Positions 35,176 to 42,989 of a DNA stretch of 45,321 nucleotides are shown in pieces. Positions within the stretch are counted from its first letter, which is position 1; every line of letters starts with the position of its first letter. The notes under the pieces were generated by a model. The model was not told the origin of the DNA and did not search any database. It saw only the letters and a list, made by a program, of their open reading frames with translations. This DNA comes from Aquimonas sp002352135 (GTDB taxonomy: Bacteria; Pseudomonadota; Gammaproteobacteria; Xanthomonadales; Xanthomonadaceae). The translations under genes and the position numbers were made by a program. The stretch is from assembly GCA_035440755.1 (NCBI GenBank), contig DAORND010000014.1, positions 1 through 45,321 of the forward strand. Direction: 5' to 3'.

Positions 35176-36443
35176 TCAAGCAGGATCACGGCCGGGAGGA
35201 TGAGCCTGACCCGTAACCCGGGGCTCGCGTTCTCAATCAGCAACTCGCCGCCATGCAGCGCGGCGGCGCGCGCGACGATGGCTAGTCCCAAACCGCTGCC
35301 CTGCGTGGTGCGCGATGCATCGCCACGAAAAAACGGCTCGCGCAGACGGTCGATGATCTGCTCGGAAACACCTGCGCCATGGTCCCGGACTTCAATCAAG
35401 CAGGAATCACCACGCGCCTGTACCACGCAATGGAAAGGGGCCTCGCCATAGCGCTCGGCGTTGTCGATCAGGTTGCGCAAGGCGCGCTGCAGCCAGCGCG
35501 GCCGCACGCGCAGCGACAACGCCAGGGCAGGAAGCTCAACATGCCACTGCGCGGCATTGGGCAAGCTTGCGAACAATTCGCGAACGACTTCGAGGGACAG
35601 GGTCGACATCGACTCATCACTCGCCTCCCGGACGTAGTCCAGCCAGGCCGCAATGATCGCGTCGGCGGCCTCGATGTCTTCCACCATCGCCGCGCGTCGC
35701 GAAGGATCTTCGGCATCGCCCAACTCCAAGGCGATTCGCAGTCTGGCCAGCGGTGTGCGCAAATCGTGCGATACGCCCGCCAGCATCATTTCGCGCTCAC
35801 GGGTGTCACGTCGCACCTGCTCACCGGCTTCCTTCAAGACCTCTGCCAAGGCATGAATCTCGCGCGGCGCACGCGCCTCCAGGACAGGCATGATGCCGCC
35901 CTTGAGCAAGGCGGGCGCACCGCGTGCAAGCCGCTCCAGCGGGCGAAGACTGATCTTGGCTATCCAACCCGCAGCCAACGCCACCAAGGCCGCAGCCAAA
36001 GCCAGGGCAAACAGGGAACCCCAGACGACCGGCTCACGAATCGGCTCCACTCGGATACCCAGCCAATCGGATGAGTAGCGACTGCGCAGCCAGACATGGA
36101 TACCGCTTTCTTCAGTCAGGCGAACGCGAGAGGCATCACCCGCCAGACGCTCAACCTCGCCACGAATACTCATCACGAAAGGCCGAACATCGAGGGTGAA
36201 GTCGACCGGCGCATTGGCACGTCGCAACACCACAACGGCTTGTCGATCCGTCTCCAGCGACGTTTCATCCGGCAGCGGCATGGGCCGATCAGCGGTCGTC
36301 AAGGCAACATAGGCCAGCGCCGCGATCTGCAGGCTGCCGCTGCGGAAGGTCTGAAGCAGGATGATGCCGCCGGCCAGCAACGCAATCAGAAACACGGTGA
36401 TCGCCAGCAGAATGGCGACACGACTGCGCAGCGTCAGCGGCAT
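35169..36443 (-). CDS. EnvZ-like sensor histidine kinase
   Basis: A 424-residue inner-membrane kinase with membrane segments at about 8-31 and 140-162, a periplasmic region between them, a HAMP linker, the H-box GVSHDLRTPLARLRIALEL with phosphorylated histidine 226, the N-box NLIDNAERYGE, and the ATP-lid motifs DHGAGVSEQ and GSGLGLAIVARAAALHGG. The H-box is very like that of EnvZ. It starts two bases after the stop of the OmpR-like regulator, so the pair is one operon. It senses an envelope signal that cannot be read from sequence. The 3' end overlaps lpxL by seven bases. Confidence 0.92.
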   Translation of the reverse strand: MPLTLRSRVAILLAITVFLIALLAGGIILLQTFRSGSLQIAALAYVALTTADRPMPLPDETSLETDRQAVVVLRRANAPVDFTLDVRPFVMSIRGEVERLAGDASRVRLTEESGIHVWLRSRYSSDWLGIRVEPIREPVVWGSLFALALAAALVALAAGWIAKISLRPLERLARGAPALLKGGIMPVLEARAPREIHALAEVLKEAGEQVRRDTREREMMLAGVSHDLRTPLARLRIALELGDAEDPSRRAAMVEDIEAADAIIAAWLDYVREASDESMSTLSLEVVRELFASLPNAAQWHVELPALALSLRVRPRWLQRALRNLIDNAERYGEAPFHCVVQARGDSCLIEVRDHGAGVSEQIIDRLREPFFRGDASRTTQGSGLGLAIVARAAALHGGELLIENASPGLRVRLILPAVILLDQ

Positions 36444-36445
36444 GC

Positions 36446-37159
36446 TCACGCTTCGGTATCCGGCACGAACATGTAGCCATGCCCCCACACCGTCTGCAGA
36501 TAGCGCGGCGCTCGCGGATCGGGCTCAACCAACTTGCGCAGACGCGAAAGCATTACGTCGATGGCGCGATCCTGACCCTCATAGTCCCGTCCGCGGGCCA
36601 AATTCAGCAATTGGTCGCGACTCAAGGGGCGGCGTGGATGTTGCACCAACACCCACAACAGGGCGAACTCGCCAGTCGTCAGGCGAATCTCTTCACCTGC
36701 CCGGAAAAGCGTCCGCTGTCTAGGATGCAGCACGCAGTCGCCAAAACCGACCTTCGCCTCTTCGAGCTCGTGCAGCGCGGAAGGAGCGCTGGGTCGACGC
36801 CGCAGAACAGCGCGGATCCGCGCCAATAGCTCGCGCGGATTGCACGGCTTCGGCAAATAGTCGTCGGCACCGATTTCCAGACCGATGATGCGGTCCACAT
36901 CATCGCCTCGCGCCGTGAGAATCAGAATCGGCGTCTCATCGCCTGCCGCGCGCAGATCGCGACACGCCGTCAGTCCATCGCCATCCGGCAACATCAAGTC
37001 CAGCACAATCAGATCAACGTGATGCTGCGCCAGTTGGGCACGCATACCTGCCAGATTGGCGACGGCGCGGACGCGCAACGCCTGCGACGCCAGATAACGC
37101 TCCAGCAGGTCGCGCAAACGAGGGTCATCTTCCACCAGCAGGATCAGGGGTTCGGCCAT
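36446..37159 (-). CDS. OmpR-like response regulator
   Basis: A 237-residue receiver plus winged-helix regulator that resembles E. coli OmpR throughout, including GLEIGADDYLPKPCNPRELLARIRAVLRR (shown here by its edges GLEIGADDY and RAVLRR) and LSRDQLLNLARGRDYEGQDRAIDV. The receiver has acidic residues 11-12, phosphorylated aspartate 54, threonine 82 and lysine 104. The C-terminal LQTVWGHGYMFVPD is the winged helix. I start at the ATG at 37159, where the family begins (MAEPLILLVEDD); a longer frame is spurious. It precedes the EnvZ-like kinase and is divergent from the Spy-like gene. Confidence 0.92.
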   Translation of the reverse strand: MAEPLILLVEDDPRLRDLLERYLASQALRVRAVANLAGMRAQLAQHHVDLIVLDLMLPDGDGLTACRDLRAAGDETPILILTARGDDVDRIIGLEIGADDYLPKPCNPRELLARIRAVLRRRPSAPSALHELEEAKVGFGDCVLHPRQRTLFRAGEEIRLTTGEFALLWVLVQHPRRPLSRDQLLNLARGRDYEGQDRAIDVMLSRLRKLVEPDPRAPRYLQTVWGHGYMFVPDTEA

Positions 37160-37242
37160 GTCCGCAGGATGGCGCGCACGCCCATCCACGGCAAGACGTC
37201 CGCCAGTCGATCCGCAAGCAAACGTTGCGCAAGTGGGACTCT

Positions 37243-37292
37243 GCAACATCTGCTTACAACTTCGCATCAGCCAAACACAGTTGCGGAACATC
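37243..37292. promoter_or_regulatory. Paired GNAACATC sites in the ompR-like/spy-like intergenic region
   Basis: GCAACATC at 37243-37250 and GGAACATC at 37285-37292 begin 42 bases apart, which is four helical turns. The half-site recalls the GNAACAT part of OmpR boxes in enteric bacteria. They lie in the 183-base divergent region, so the regulator may control itself and the Spy-like gene. No clear -10 or -35 is seen. The match is from memory and short. Confidence 0.35.
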
Positions 37293-37342
37293 CCGGGCGG
37301 AATCTGTTCCTGCCGCAATTCGCGGCCTAACGGAAGATATCC

Positions 37343-37846
37343 ATGTCCCCATCGATTCGATCGATTACCGGCAGTGCGCGCTGGGTCGTCCTCGGTGTCT
37401 TCGCACTGGCGGGCGCCGCGTGGGCCGGAAGCCAGTCACCCACCATCCAGCGTTTGCAGCTCGCTCAGCAATGGCTGCAGCAACAAGCCGAGCTGCAGGC
37501 GGCGTTACATCTCAGCCCGACGCAAGAGATCGCATGGCAAGCCCTGCAGAACGAACAGCGGGAACTGTTTCGCCAAGGCCGCGAACAGCTCAGTGATGCG
37601 GCAGCGTTTGCCCGCATCGAGCTGGCCGAGCCGGATGCGGACCTGGCCGGACTCGCAGCAAGCCTGGAAACCGAAGTGGATCTGTGGATGGCCGATCAGC
37701 GTGCACTAAGGGCGCGCAAGCTGGCCTTCTATGAAACCCTCTCGCCCGAACAGCAAGCGGTCTTGCGTGACGAGCTGGTCCGCCGAATCGAACGCGCTGA
37801 GGCCCTGCGCGACACCCTGCTGCAGATCGCGGTCGCTGCACCCTGA
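37343..37846 (+). CDS. Spy/CpxP-like periplasmic protein
   Basis: A 167-residue exported protein with an N-terminal signal (WVVLGVFALAGAAWAG) and a helical, Gln-rich body. LSPTQEIAWQAL and LSPEQQAVL match the L(T/S)xxQ motif of the Spy/CpxP family, which are periplasmic stress chaperones or inhibitors of sensor kinases. The binding site GGAAG precedes the ATG. It is divergent from the OmpR/EnvZ-like pair, suggesting an envelope-stress circuit, and is followed by the repetitive exported protein 37 bases on. Similarity is to the family motif rather than overall sequence. Confidence 0.65.
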   Translation: MSPSIRSITGSARWVVLGVFALAGAAWAGSQSPTIQRLQLAQQWLQQQAELQAALHLSPTQEIAWQALQNEQRELFRQGREQLSDAAAFARIELAEPDADLAGLAASLETEVDLWMADQRALRARKLAFYETLSPEQQAVLRDELVRRIERAEALRDTLLQIAVAAP

Positions 37847-37883
37847 CCCCCCAGAACTGTCTTTCACCTCCAAGGAGATTCAC

Positions 37884-38495
37884 ATGTACAAGTCCATTCG
37901 CCTCTTCGGCATTGCCGCGCTGCTCACGCTCCTTTCTTCACCCTTCAACGACGCCGACGCAGTGGGTCGAGTCAAGGCAAGGGGTGCCACCGCCAACGCT
38001 CAAGGCGGCGTCACTGGCGGCAGCGCCAGCGCGGTCCGCGGCCCCAACGGCGGAGCCGCCGTGCGTGGTCGCGGCTACACCACGGATGGTCAAGGCAACG
38101 GCCAAGCGGCCAGCGGCGGGGCGGTCCGTACACCCGCAGGCGGCTATGGAGCGCGCGGTGGTTCGACCACATGGAATGCCGACGGCTCAGCACAGCATCA
38201 GAGTGGCGCGGCAGCGCAGGGCCCCAACGGCAGCGCACAAACCAGCGGCGGCTTCACTCGTGACAGCGCAGGTAACGTCAGCGGTGGACGTAGCACATCG
38301 GCCCAAGGTGCCGCGGGCGGCTCGCTCAATAGCCAGACCGGCTACAGCACGGGCCAAGGGTTTGGTCGCAGCACGTCGGCCTCCGGTCAGCAGGGCAGCG
38401 TGAATGCGCAGACGCAGGTCACTCAGGATGGGCGCACGGTCACGCGCACGTGCACCGACGCCAGCGGCAACGTGGTGCCTTGCCCGCAGTGGTAG
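37884..38495 (+). CDS. Repetitive Gly/Ser/Asn-rich exported protein
   Basis: A 203-residue protein with a signal peptide (MYKSIRLFGIAALLTLLSS) followed by low-complexity sequence rich in Gly, Ala, Ser, Thr, Asn and Gln. From about residue 66 it falls into loose units of about 30 residues with G-x-N/S-x-A-x-x-Q elements (for example GQGNGQA, ADGSAQHQ, PNGSAQTS, GGSLNSQ, GSVNAQTQ). It ends in TRTCTDASGNVVPCPQW, where two cysteines may pair. The pattern recalls amyloid-forming curli-type repeats but is not the same family. It has a strong AAGGAG site and follows the Spy-like gene. I do not know its function. Confidence 0.75.
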   Translation: MYKSIRLFGIAALLTLLSSPFNDADAVGRVKARGATANAQGGVTGGSASAVRGPNGGAAVRGRGYTTDGQGNGQAASGGAVRTPAGGYGARGGSTTWNADGSAQHQSGAAAQGPNGSAQTSGGFTRDSAGNVSGGRSTSAQGAAGGSLNSQTGYSTGQGFGRSTSASGQQGSVNAQTQVTQDGRTVTRTCTDASGNVVPCPQW

Positions 38496-38584
38496 TCCCC
38501 ACACTGACAGCGGTGGGGAAACTCCTGACCAAGAAGCGTGCTCCTGTCGCTCAATTGCAATGCCATTGTGTCGATAATGAGGAC

Positions 38585-38718
38585 GAGCGCTGACTCTCCA
38601 CAGTCGCTCAGGGTTGACGAAACGTTCCCTCTGTCTCCCCCGGAGGTGACGTCACCCACCAACGCTTCTCTCCCCCGAAGCGCGAGAGGCCCGCAGGATG
38701 CGGGCCTCTTGTTTTTTG
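38585..38718 (+). ncRNA. Candidate small RNA with two UCUCCCCC motifs
   Basis: Between two genes, this stretch has the ingredients of a small RNA. TCTCCCCC occurs at 38634-38641 in a loop closed by CCTC/GAGG, and again at 38669-38676 where it is exactly the loop of a CGCTTC/GAAGCG hairpin. It ends in a strong intrinsic terminator at 38685-38718. A GATAAT box at 38573-38578 could set the start near 38585, but a matching -35 is weak. A perfect 12-base palindrome lies at 38645-38656. From memory, sX13-type small RNAs of Xanthomonas have C-rich loops that bind G-rich ribosome sites; I cannot confirm homology. Confidence 0.45.
38685..38718 (+). terminator. Strong rho-independent terminator
   Basis: An 11-pair perfect stem (AGAGGCCCGCA/TGCGGGCCTCT) with a three-base loop GGA, followed by TG and six T. 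This is a textbook intrinsic terminator. It lies 190 bases after the repetitive protein gene, which is far for that gene and supports a separate transcript ending here. A weaker hairpin (TCCCCAC/GTGGGGA) at 38496-38519 directly follows that gene's stop. Confidence 0.9.
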
Positions 38719-38835
38719 CGCGATCGAAAAGTGCGGGCGTGACTTTCGCCGCATTTGCACTTCCTCACTCAAGCGTAGCGTGTTGGACGGTCGCAAGCCT
38801 GCGGCCAATGATTCGACTGAAGAGGGGAGCTACCC

Positions 38836-39573
38836 ATGCGACGCCTGATTTTGAGCGTTGCGCTCGCGCTTGCCGCGACCGCAACCGCCTCGGCCACGAC
38901 TGTGGACGAGTTAGTTCAGAAGAACACCGAAGCGCGCGGCGGCGAAGCCGCGCTGCGCGCCATCCAGTCCATCACCTTGCACGGACGGATGAATTTCTCC
39001 GGCGGGGATTTCTCGGTTGACCTCGGGTTCGTCAACATGACCGAGCGCGGGCTGAAGCAACGCACCGAAGCCAGCCTGCAGGGACTGACCCAGATCAGCG
39101 CCTTCGACGGCAAGGAAGGCTGGACCATTTCGCCGTTCCAGGGTCGACGCGATCCGGAGCGTCTCAGCGCAGAAGACACCAAGGGTATGCAGGTGGATGC
39201 CGACATCGACGGACCGCTACTGGACTGGCGCGAGAAGGGCCATCAGGTCGAGTACCTCGGCACCGAGGATGTCGATGGCACCGAGGCGCACAAACTAAAA
39301 CTGACCCTGTCGAATGGCGACATCCAGTATCGCTATCTCGACCCGGACTACTTCCTCGAAATCCGCATCACGACGCAGATGAAGCGTCGCGGTATCGAAA
39401 CCGAAATGGAAACCGAGCTGGGCAACTACGAAAAGGTCAACGGGGTCTATCTGCCCTTCGCGGTAGAGAGTGGTCCGAAGGGCGGTCCGCGCGGTCAGAA
39501 GATCGTGGTGGAACGGGCCGAGGTGAATACCGACATCGATGACGCGTTGTTCGCGTTCCCGACCCAACCCTGA
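38836..39573 (+). CDS. LolA-like exported protein (outer membrane lipoprotein-sorting type)
   Basis: A 245-residue protein with a signal peptide (RLILSVALALAATATASA) and a beta-rich body that fits the LolA-like family: ARGGEAALRAIQSITLHG at the front, and later YLDPDYFLEIRI and EKVNGVYLPFAVE. Such proteins are half-barrels that may carry lipids or lipoproteins through the periplasm, but this is not the true LolA. GAGGGGAG precedes the ATG. It ends 11 bases before the Asp-box protein, so the two are probably made together, and this protein might help deliver or fold its partner. Confidence 0.75.
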   Translation: MRRLILSVALALAATATASATTVDELVQKNTEARGGEAALRAIQSITLHGRMNFSGGDFSVDLGFVNMTERGLKQRTEASLQGLTQISAFDGKEGWTISPFQGRRDPERLSAEDTKGMQVDADIDGPLLDWREKGHQVEYLGTEDVDGTEAHKLKLTLSNGDIQYRYLDPDYFLEIRITTQMKRRGIETEMETELGNYEKVNGVYLPFAVESGPKGGPRGQKIVVERAEVNTDIDDALFAFPTQP

Positions 39574-39584
39574 GCGAGGCGACC

Positions 39585-42500
39585 ATGAAACTCTCACACA
39601 TCATTCCGCTGAGCCTCTCACTGGTCGGCCTGACGGCAACGACCGTCTCAGCCACCGAACCGGCTCCACCTGTGGCACCGCGTTTCGACAGCGGCACGAT
39701 TTCCGGCCTGCCCGCACGCAATATCGGTTCGGCGGCCATGAGCGGTCGTGTTTCGGCGCTCGCGGTGCATGTTGAAGACGGCCAGCAGACGATTTTTGTT
39801 GGTGCCGCCAGCGGTGGCGTCTGGAAATCGGTGGACGGCGGCACGCGCTTCAAGCCCGTGTTCGACCGCGAACCGGTGCAGTCCATCGGCGCGATCACCT
39901 TGGACCCCCAGAATCCCAGAAACGTCTGGGTCGGCACCGGCGAATCATGGACACGCAACTCGGTCTCGGTTGGCAACGGCGTCTACCGCTCCACTGACGG
40001 CGGCGAGAGCTGGCAATACCTCGGCCTGCCCAACAGCGAGCGCATCGCGAAAATCCTCGTGCACCCGAACGACAGCAACACCGCCTATGTCTGCGTGCCC
40101 GGCAAGCTGTGGTCGGACTCGGCAGATCGCGGCCTGTACAAAACCACCGATGGTGGCGCGAGCTGGCAGCACATCCTTAAGGGCGTGAACCTGTCGACCG
40201 GTTGCTCTGGCATCAGCTTCGATCCGTCCAACCCCGAACGTCTGATGGTCGGCACCTGGGACTTCCGCCGTCGTGGCTGGACCTTCCGCTCCGGCGGTGA
40301 AGGCCCGGAATCACGCAGCGGCAGCGCGCTGTATGTCACCGAAGACGGTGGCAAGAACTTCCGTGCCCTGACCGCCGACAATGCACCCGGTCTGCCCAAG
40401 GGCCCTTGGGGACGCATCGAAGTGGAATATGCGCCGTCGGACGCGAACATCGTCTATGCCTTCATCGAAGGCGAAGACAGCGCGCTTTACCGCTCCGCCG
40501 ATGGCGGCAAGACCTGGGAAGCCCGCGACAAGAGTCAGATGATGGTCTGGCGCCCGTTCTACTTCGCCAACCTGATCATCGACCCCAGCAACCCGGATCG
40601 ACTGTTCAAGACCAATCTGCGTCTGATCGTCAGCGAGGACGGCGGCAAGAGTTTCTCCGACGCGGCAGGCAGCACGCATGCCGATTCGCATGATGTGTGG
40701 ATCAACCCCGCCAACCCGAAAGACGTGATCATGGGCGACGACGGCGGTCTGTGGTTCAGCAAGGACGGCGGTGGACGTTGGTGGAAGGCCAACAACCTGC
40801 CAATCAGCCAGTTCTATCATGTGTCGGTGGACAATGCCGATCCCTATCACGTGTACGGCGGATTGCAGGACAACAGCTCATGGATCGGCGACTCGGCCTA
40901 TCCGGGCGGCATCAGCAATCAACGCTGGGAAAACCTGTATGGCGGTGATGGCTTCTGGGTAATTCCTGACGGCAAAGACCCGAACATCGTGTATGCCGAA
41001 TATCAGGGCGGCAACATCGCGCGCATTGATCTGAACACCAAGAACACGCGTTCGATCCAACCAACCGCCGGTGCGGGTGAAAAACTGCGCTTCAACTGGA
41101 ACACGCCGCTGCACCAGAGCCCATCGCGTCCGGGCACGATCTACATCGGCGCGCAATATCTGTTCCGCTCGCAGGATCAGGGCACCACGTGGCAACGCAT
41201 TTCGCCCGACCTGAGCACCAATGCGCTCTCCCGTCAGCAACAGGAAAAATCCGGCGGCATCACCGTCGACAATTCCTCGGCGGAAATGCACACCACCATC
41301 TACAGCATCTCCGAATCACCGCTCGATCCCAACCTGATCTGGGTCGGCACGGATGACGGCAATGTGCAGATCACCCGCGACGGCGGCGCAAACTGGAACA
41401 ACGTCATCAAGCGCATCAAGGGCGTGCCTGCGGGAAGTTGGGTGTCCTGGGTCGAGGCCAGTCCTTTCGATGCTGGTGTGGCCTACGTCGCCTTTGATCG
41501 GCATACCGAAGGCGACCTGACGCCCTACGTGTTCCGTACTGACGACTTTGGCCAAAGCTGGACCCGCATTGCCAGCGAAGACCAAGGCATTCGCGGCTAC
41601 GCGCATGTGATCCGCGAAGACAGCACCGACAAGAACCTGCTCTTCCTTGGTACCGAGTTCGGCCTGTGGATCAGCATCGACGGCGGTCAGCACTGGGCGC
41701 AGTACAAAGGCAGCAACTTCCCTGCCGTTGCGGTGCGCGACATTGCTGTGCAAGCGCGCGACGGTGATCTGGTGCTCGGCACCCACGGTCGCGGCATCTG
41801 GATCATCGATGACATCTCGTCACTGCGCCGCTTCGACACCGAGCTGCTGACCGCCGATGCCGCCTTCCTGCCCAATCGACCGACCCAGCAGCGTCTGTCC
41901 GGCGTGGGTGGCTGGTCGGATGGCGATGCGGTGTTTTTGGGCGAGAACCCGCCCGGCGGCGCCACCATCACCTACTACCAGCGCACCCGGCATCTGTTCG
42001 GCGAACTCAAGATCGAGATCATCGGGCCGGATGGTGAAGTCGTCGACACGCTGCCCGCCTCCAAGCGCCGCGGTATCAACCGCATCACCTGGTCGATGCG
42101 AGTCAAGCCGCCCCGCGTTCCGAAGGCCGCGCAGATCGCCTTCTCGGGCACGCAGGGACCACGCGTATTGCCGGGCACCTATACCGTGCGCATGACCAAA
42201 AACAAGCAGGTCTATGAGACGCCATTGGTGATCGGACTGGATCGACGCGCCGACTACAACGAGGCCGATCGCGCCGCACAGTTTGAGGCCGCGATGCGTG
42301 TGCACGGTCTGTTCGGTCGCATGACCGATCTGACCGACCGTATCCAGTACAGCCGCATGATGGCGGGCGCGATTGCCGCCAAGCTGCCGGAGAAGGATCG
42401 CCTGCGTGCGCAGCTGACCACCTTCGCCGACGCCGCTGAAGCGGTGCGCAAGGACATCGTGGCCACCAAGGAAGGCGGTGCCATCACTGGCGAGGAACGT

Positions 42501-42821
42501 CTGCGTGAGCACACCGATACCCTGTACGGCGCGATCATGGGCTACGACGGTCGCCCGACCGACTACCAACTGGCGCGGATCGACGTGCTGGAAGGCGAAC
42601 TGAGCGCCATCTCGGCACGCTACGAAGACGTCGAGGCCAAACATCTCGTCAGGATCAACGACGGCCTGCGCAAAGCCGGTCTGCCGGAGATCACCTGGCC
42701 GCCGCAGGGTGGCATGCCCCCGATGGCCGATGTCTCGAGTGCTGACGGCGTGGAAGGCGGTATTTCCCGCCCCAAACCCTTCTATCGCCATCCGCTGTCA
42801 GGGCTGCGCCTGTGGCATTGA
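39585..42821 (+). CDS. Secreted VPS10/BNR-like Asp-box beta-propeller protein
   Basis: A 1078-residue protein with a signal peptide (PLSLSLVGLTATTVSA) and about eleven Asp-box repeats of the S-x-D-x-G-x-x-W/F type, for example YRSTDGGESW, YKTTDGGASW, YRSADGGKTW, FRSQDQGTTW, ITRDGGANW and WISIDGGQHW. These form one or two beta-propellers like those of sortilin/VPS10 and xyloglucanase-like proteins. The last 300 residues have a beta-sandwich-like strand region (GELKIEIIGPDGEVVDTL) and a helical part. Sialidase catalytic arginines are not evident, so binding, peptide or glycan recognition is more likely than sialidase activity. It follows the LolA-like gene and is closed by a strong terminator. 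Confidence 0.85.
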   Translation: MKLSHIIPLSLSLVGLTATTVSATEPAPPVAPRFDSGTISGLPARNIGSAAMSGRVSALAVHVEDGQQTIFVGAASGGVWKSVDGGTRFKPVFDREPVQSIGAITLDPQNPRNVWVGTGESWTRNSVSVGNGVYRSTDGGESWQYLGLPNSERIAKILVHPNDSNTAYVCVPGKLWSDSADRGLYKTTDGGASWQHILKGVNLSTGCSGISFDPSNPERLMVGTWDFRRRGWTFRSGGEGPESRSGSALYVTEDGGKNFRALTADNAPGLPKGPWGRIEVEYAPSDANIVYAFIEGEDSALYRSADGGKTWEARDKSQMMVWRPFYFANLIIDPSNPDRLFKTNLRLIVSEDGGKSFSDAAGSTHADSHDVWINPANPKDVIMGDDGGLWFSKDGGGRWWKANNLPISQFYHVSVDNADPYHVYGGLQDNSSWIGDSAYPGGISNQRWENLYGGDGFWVIPDGKDPNIVYAEYQGGNIARIDLNTKNTRSIQPTAGAGEKLRFNWNTPLHQSPSRPGTIYIGAQYLFRSQDQGTTWQRISPDLSTNALSRQQQEKSGGITVDNSSAEMHTTIYSISESPLDPNLIWVGTDDGNVQITRDGGANWNNVIKRIKGVPAGSWVSWVEASPFDAGVAYVAFDRHTEGDLTPYVFRTDDFGQSWTRIASEDQGIRGYAHVIREDSTDKNLLFLGTEFGLWISIDGGQHWAQYKGSNFPAVAVRDIAVQARDGDLVLGTHGRGIWIIDDISSLRRFDTELLTADAAFLPNRPTQQRLSGVGGWSDGDAVFLGENPPGGATITYYQRTRHLFGELKIEIIGPDGEVVDTLPASKRRGINRITWSMRVKPPRVPKAAQIAFSGTQGPRVLPGTYTVRMTKNKQVYETPLVIGLDRRADYNEADRAAQFEAAMRVHGLFGRMTDLTDRIQYSRMMAGAIAAKLPEKDRLRAQLTTFADAAEAVRKDIVATKEGGAITGEERLREHTDTLYGAIMGYDGRPTDYQLARIDVLEGELSAISARYEDVEAKHLVRINDGLRKAGLPEITWPPQGGMPPMADVSSADGVEGGISRPKPFYRHPLSGLRLWH

Positions 42822-42844
42822 TCGACTGATCCATGGCTGAACCC

Positions 42845-42876
42845 AACACCCCGCCACCAGCGGGGTGTTGTTTTTT
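42845..42876 (+). terminator. Strong rho-independent terminator
   Basis: AACACCCCGC and GCGGGGTGTT form a ten-pair stem with a five-base loop, followed by G and six T, 23 bases after the Asp-box gene stop. It ends the LolA-like/Asp-box transcript and separates it from the next, related gene. Confidence 0.9.
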
Positions 42877-42933
42877 GTGACGACCGATCGTCGGCGACTC
42901 GCATCATCACTCCCGCGCGAATGCGTTCCTGAC

Positions 42934-42961
42934 TTGTGAATGGCATCGCATTCTGGAGAAT
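42934..42961 (+). promoter_or_regulatory. Possible sigma-70 promoter
   Basis: TTGTGA at 42934-42939 and GAGAAT at 42956-42961 are 16 bases apart, ahead of the lipoprotein gene at 42990. Each matches the consensus at four of six positions. The strong terminator just upstream means a promoter is needed here. Confidence 0.3.
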
Positions 42962-42989
42962 CAGGGCGAATCCTCCAAGGCAACAACGT

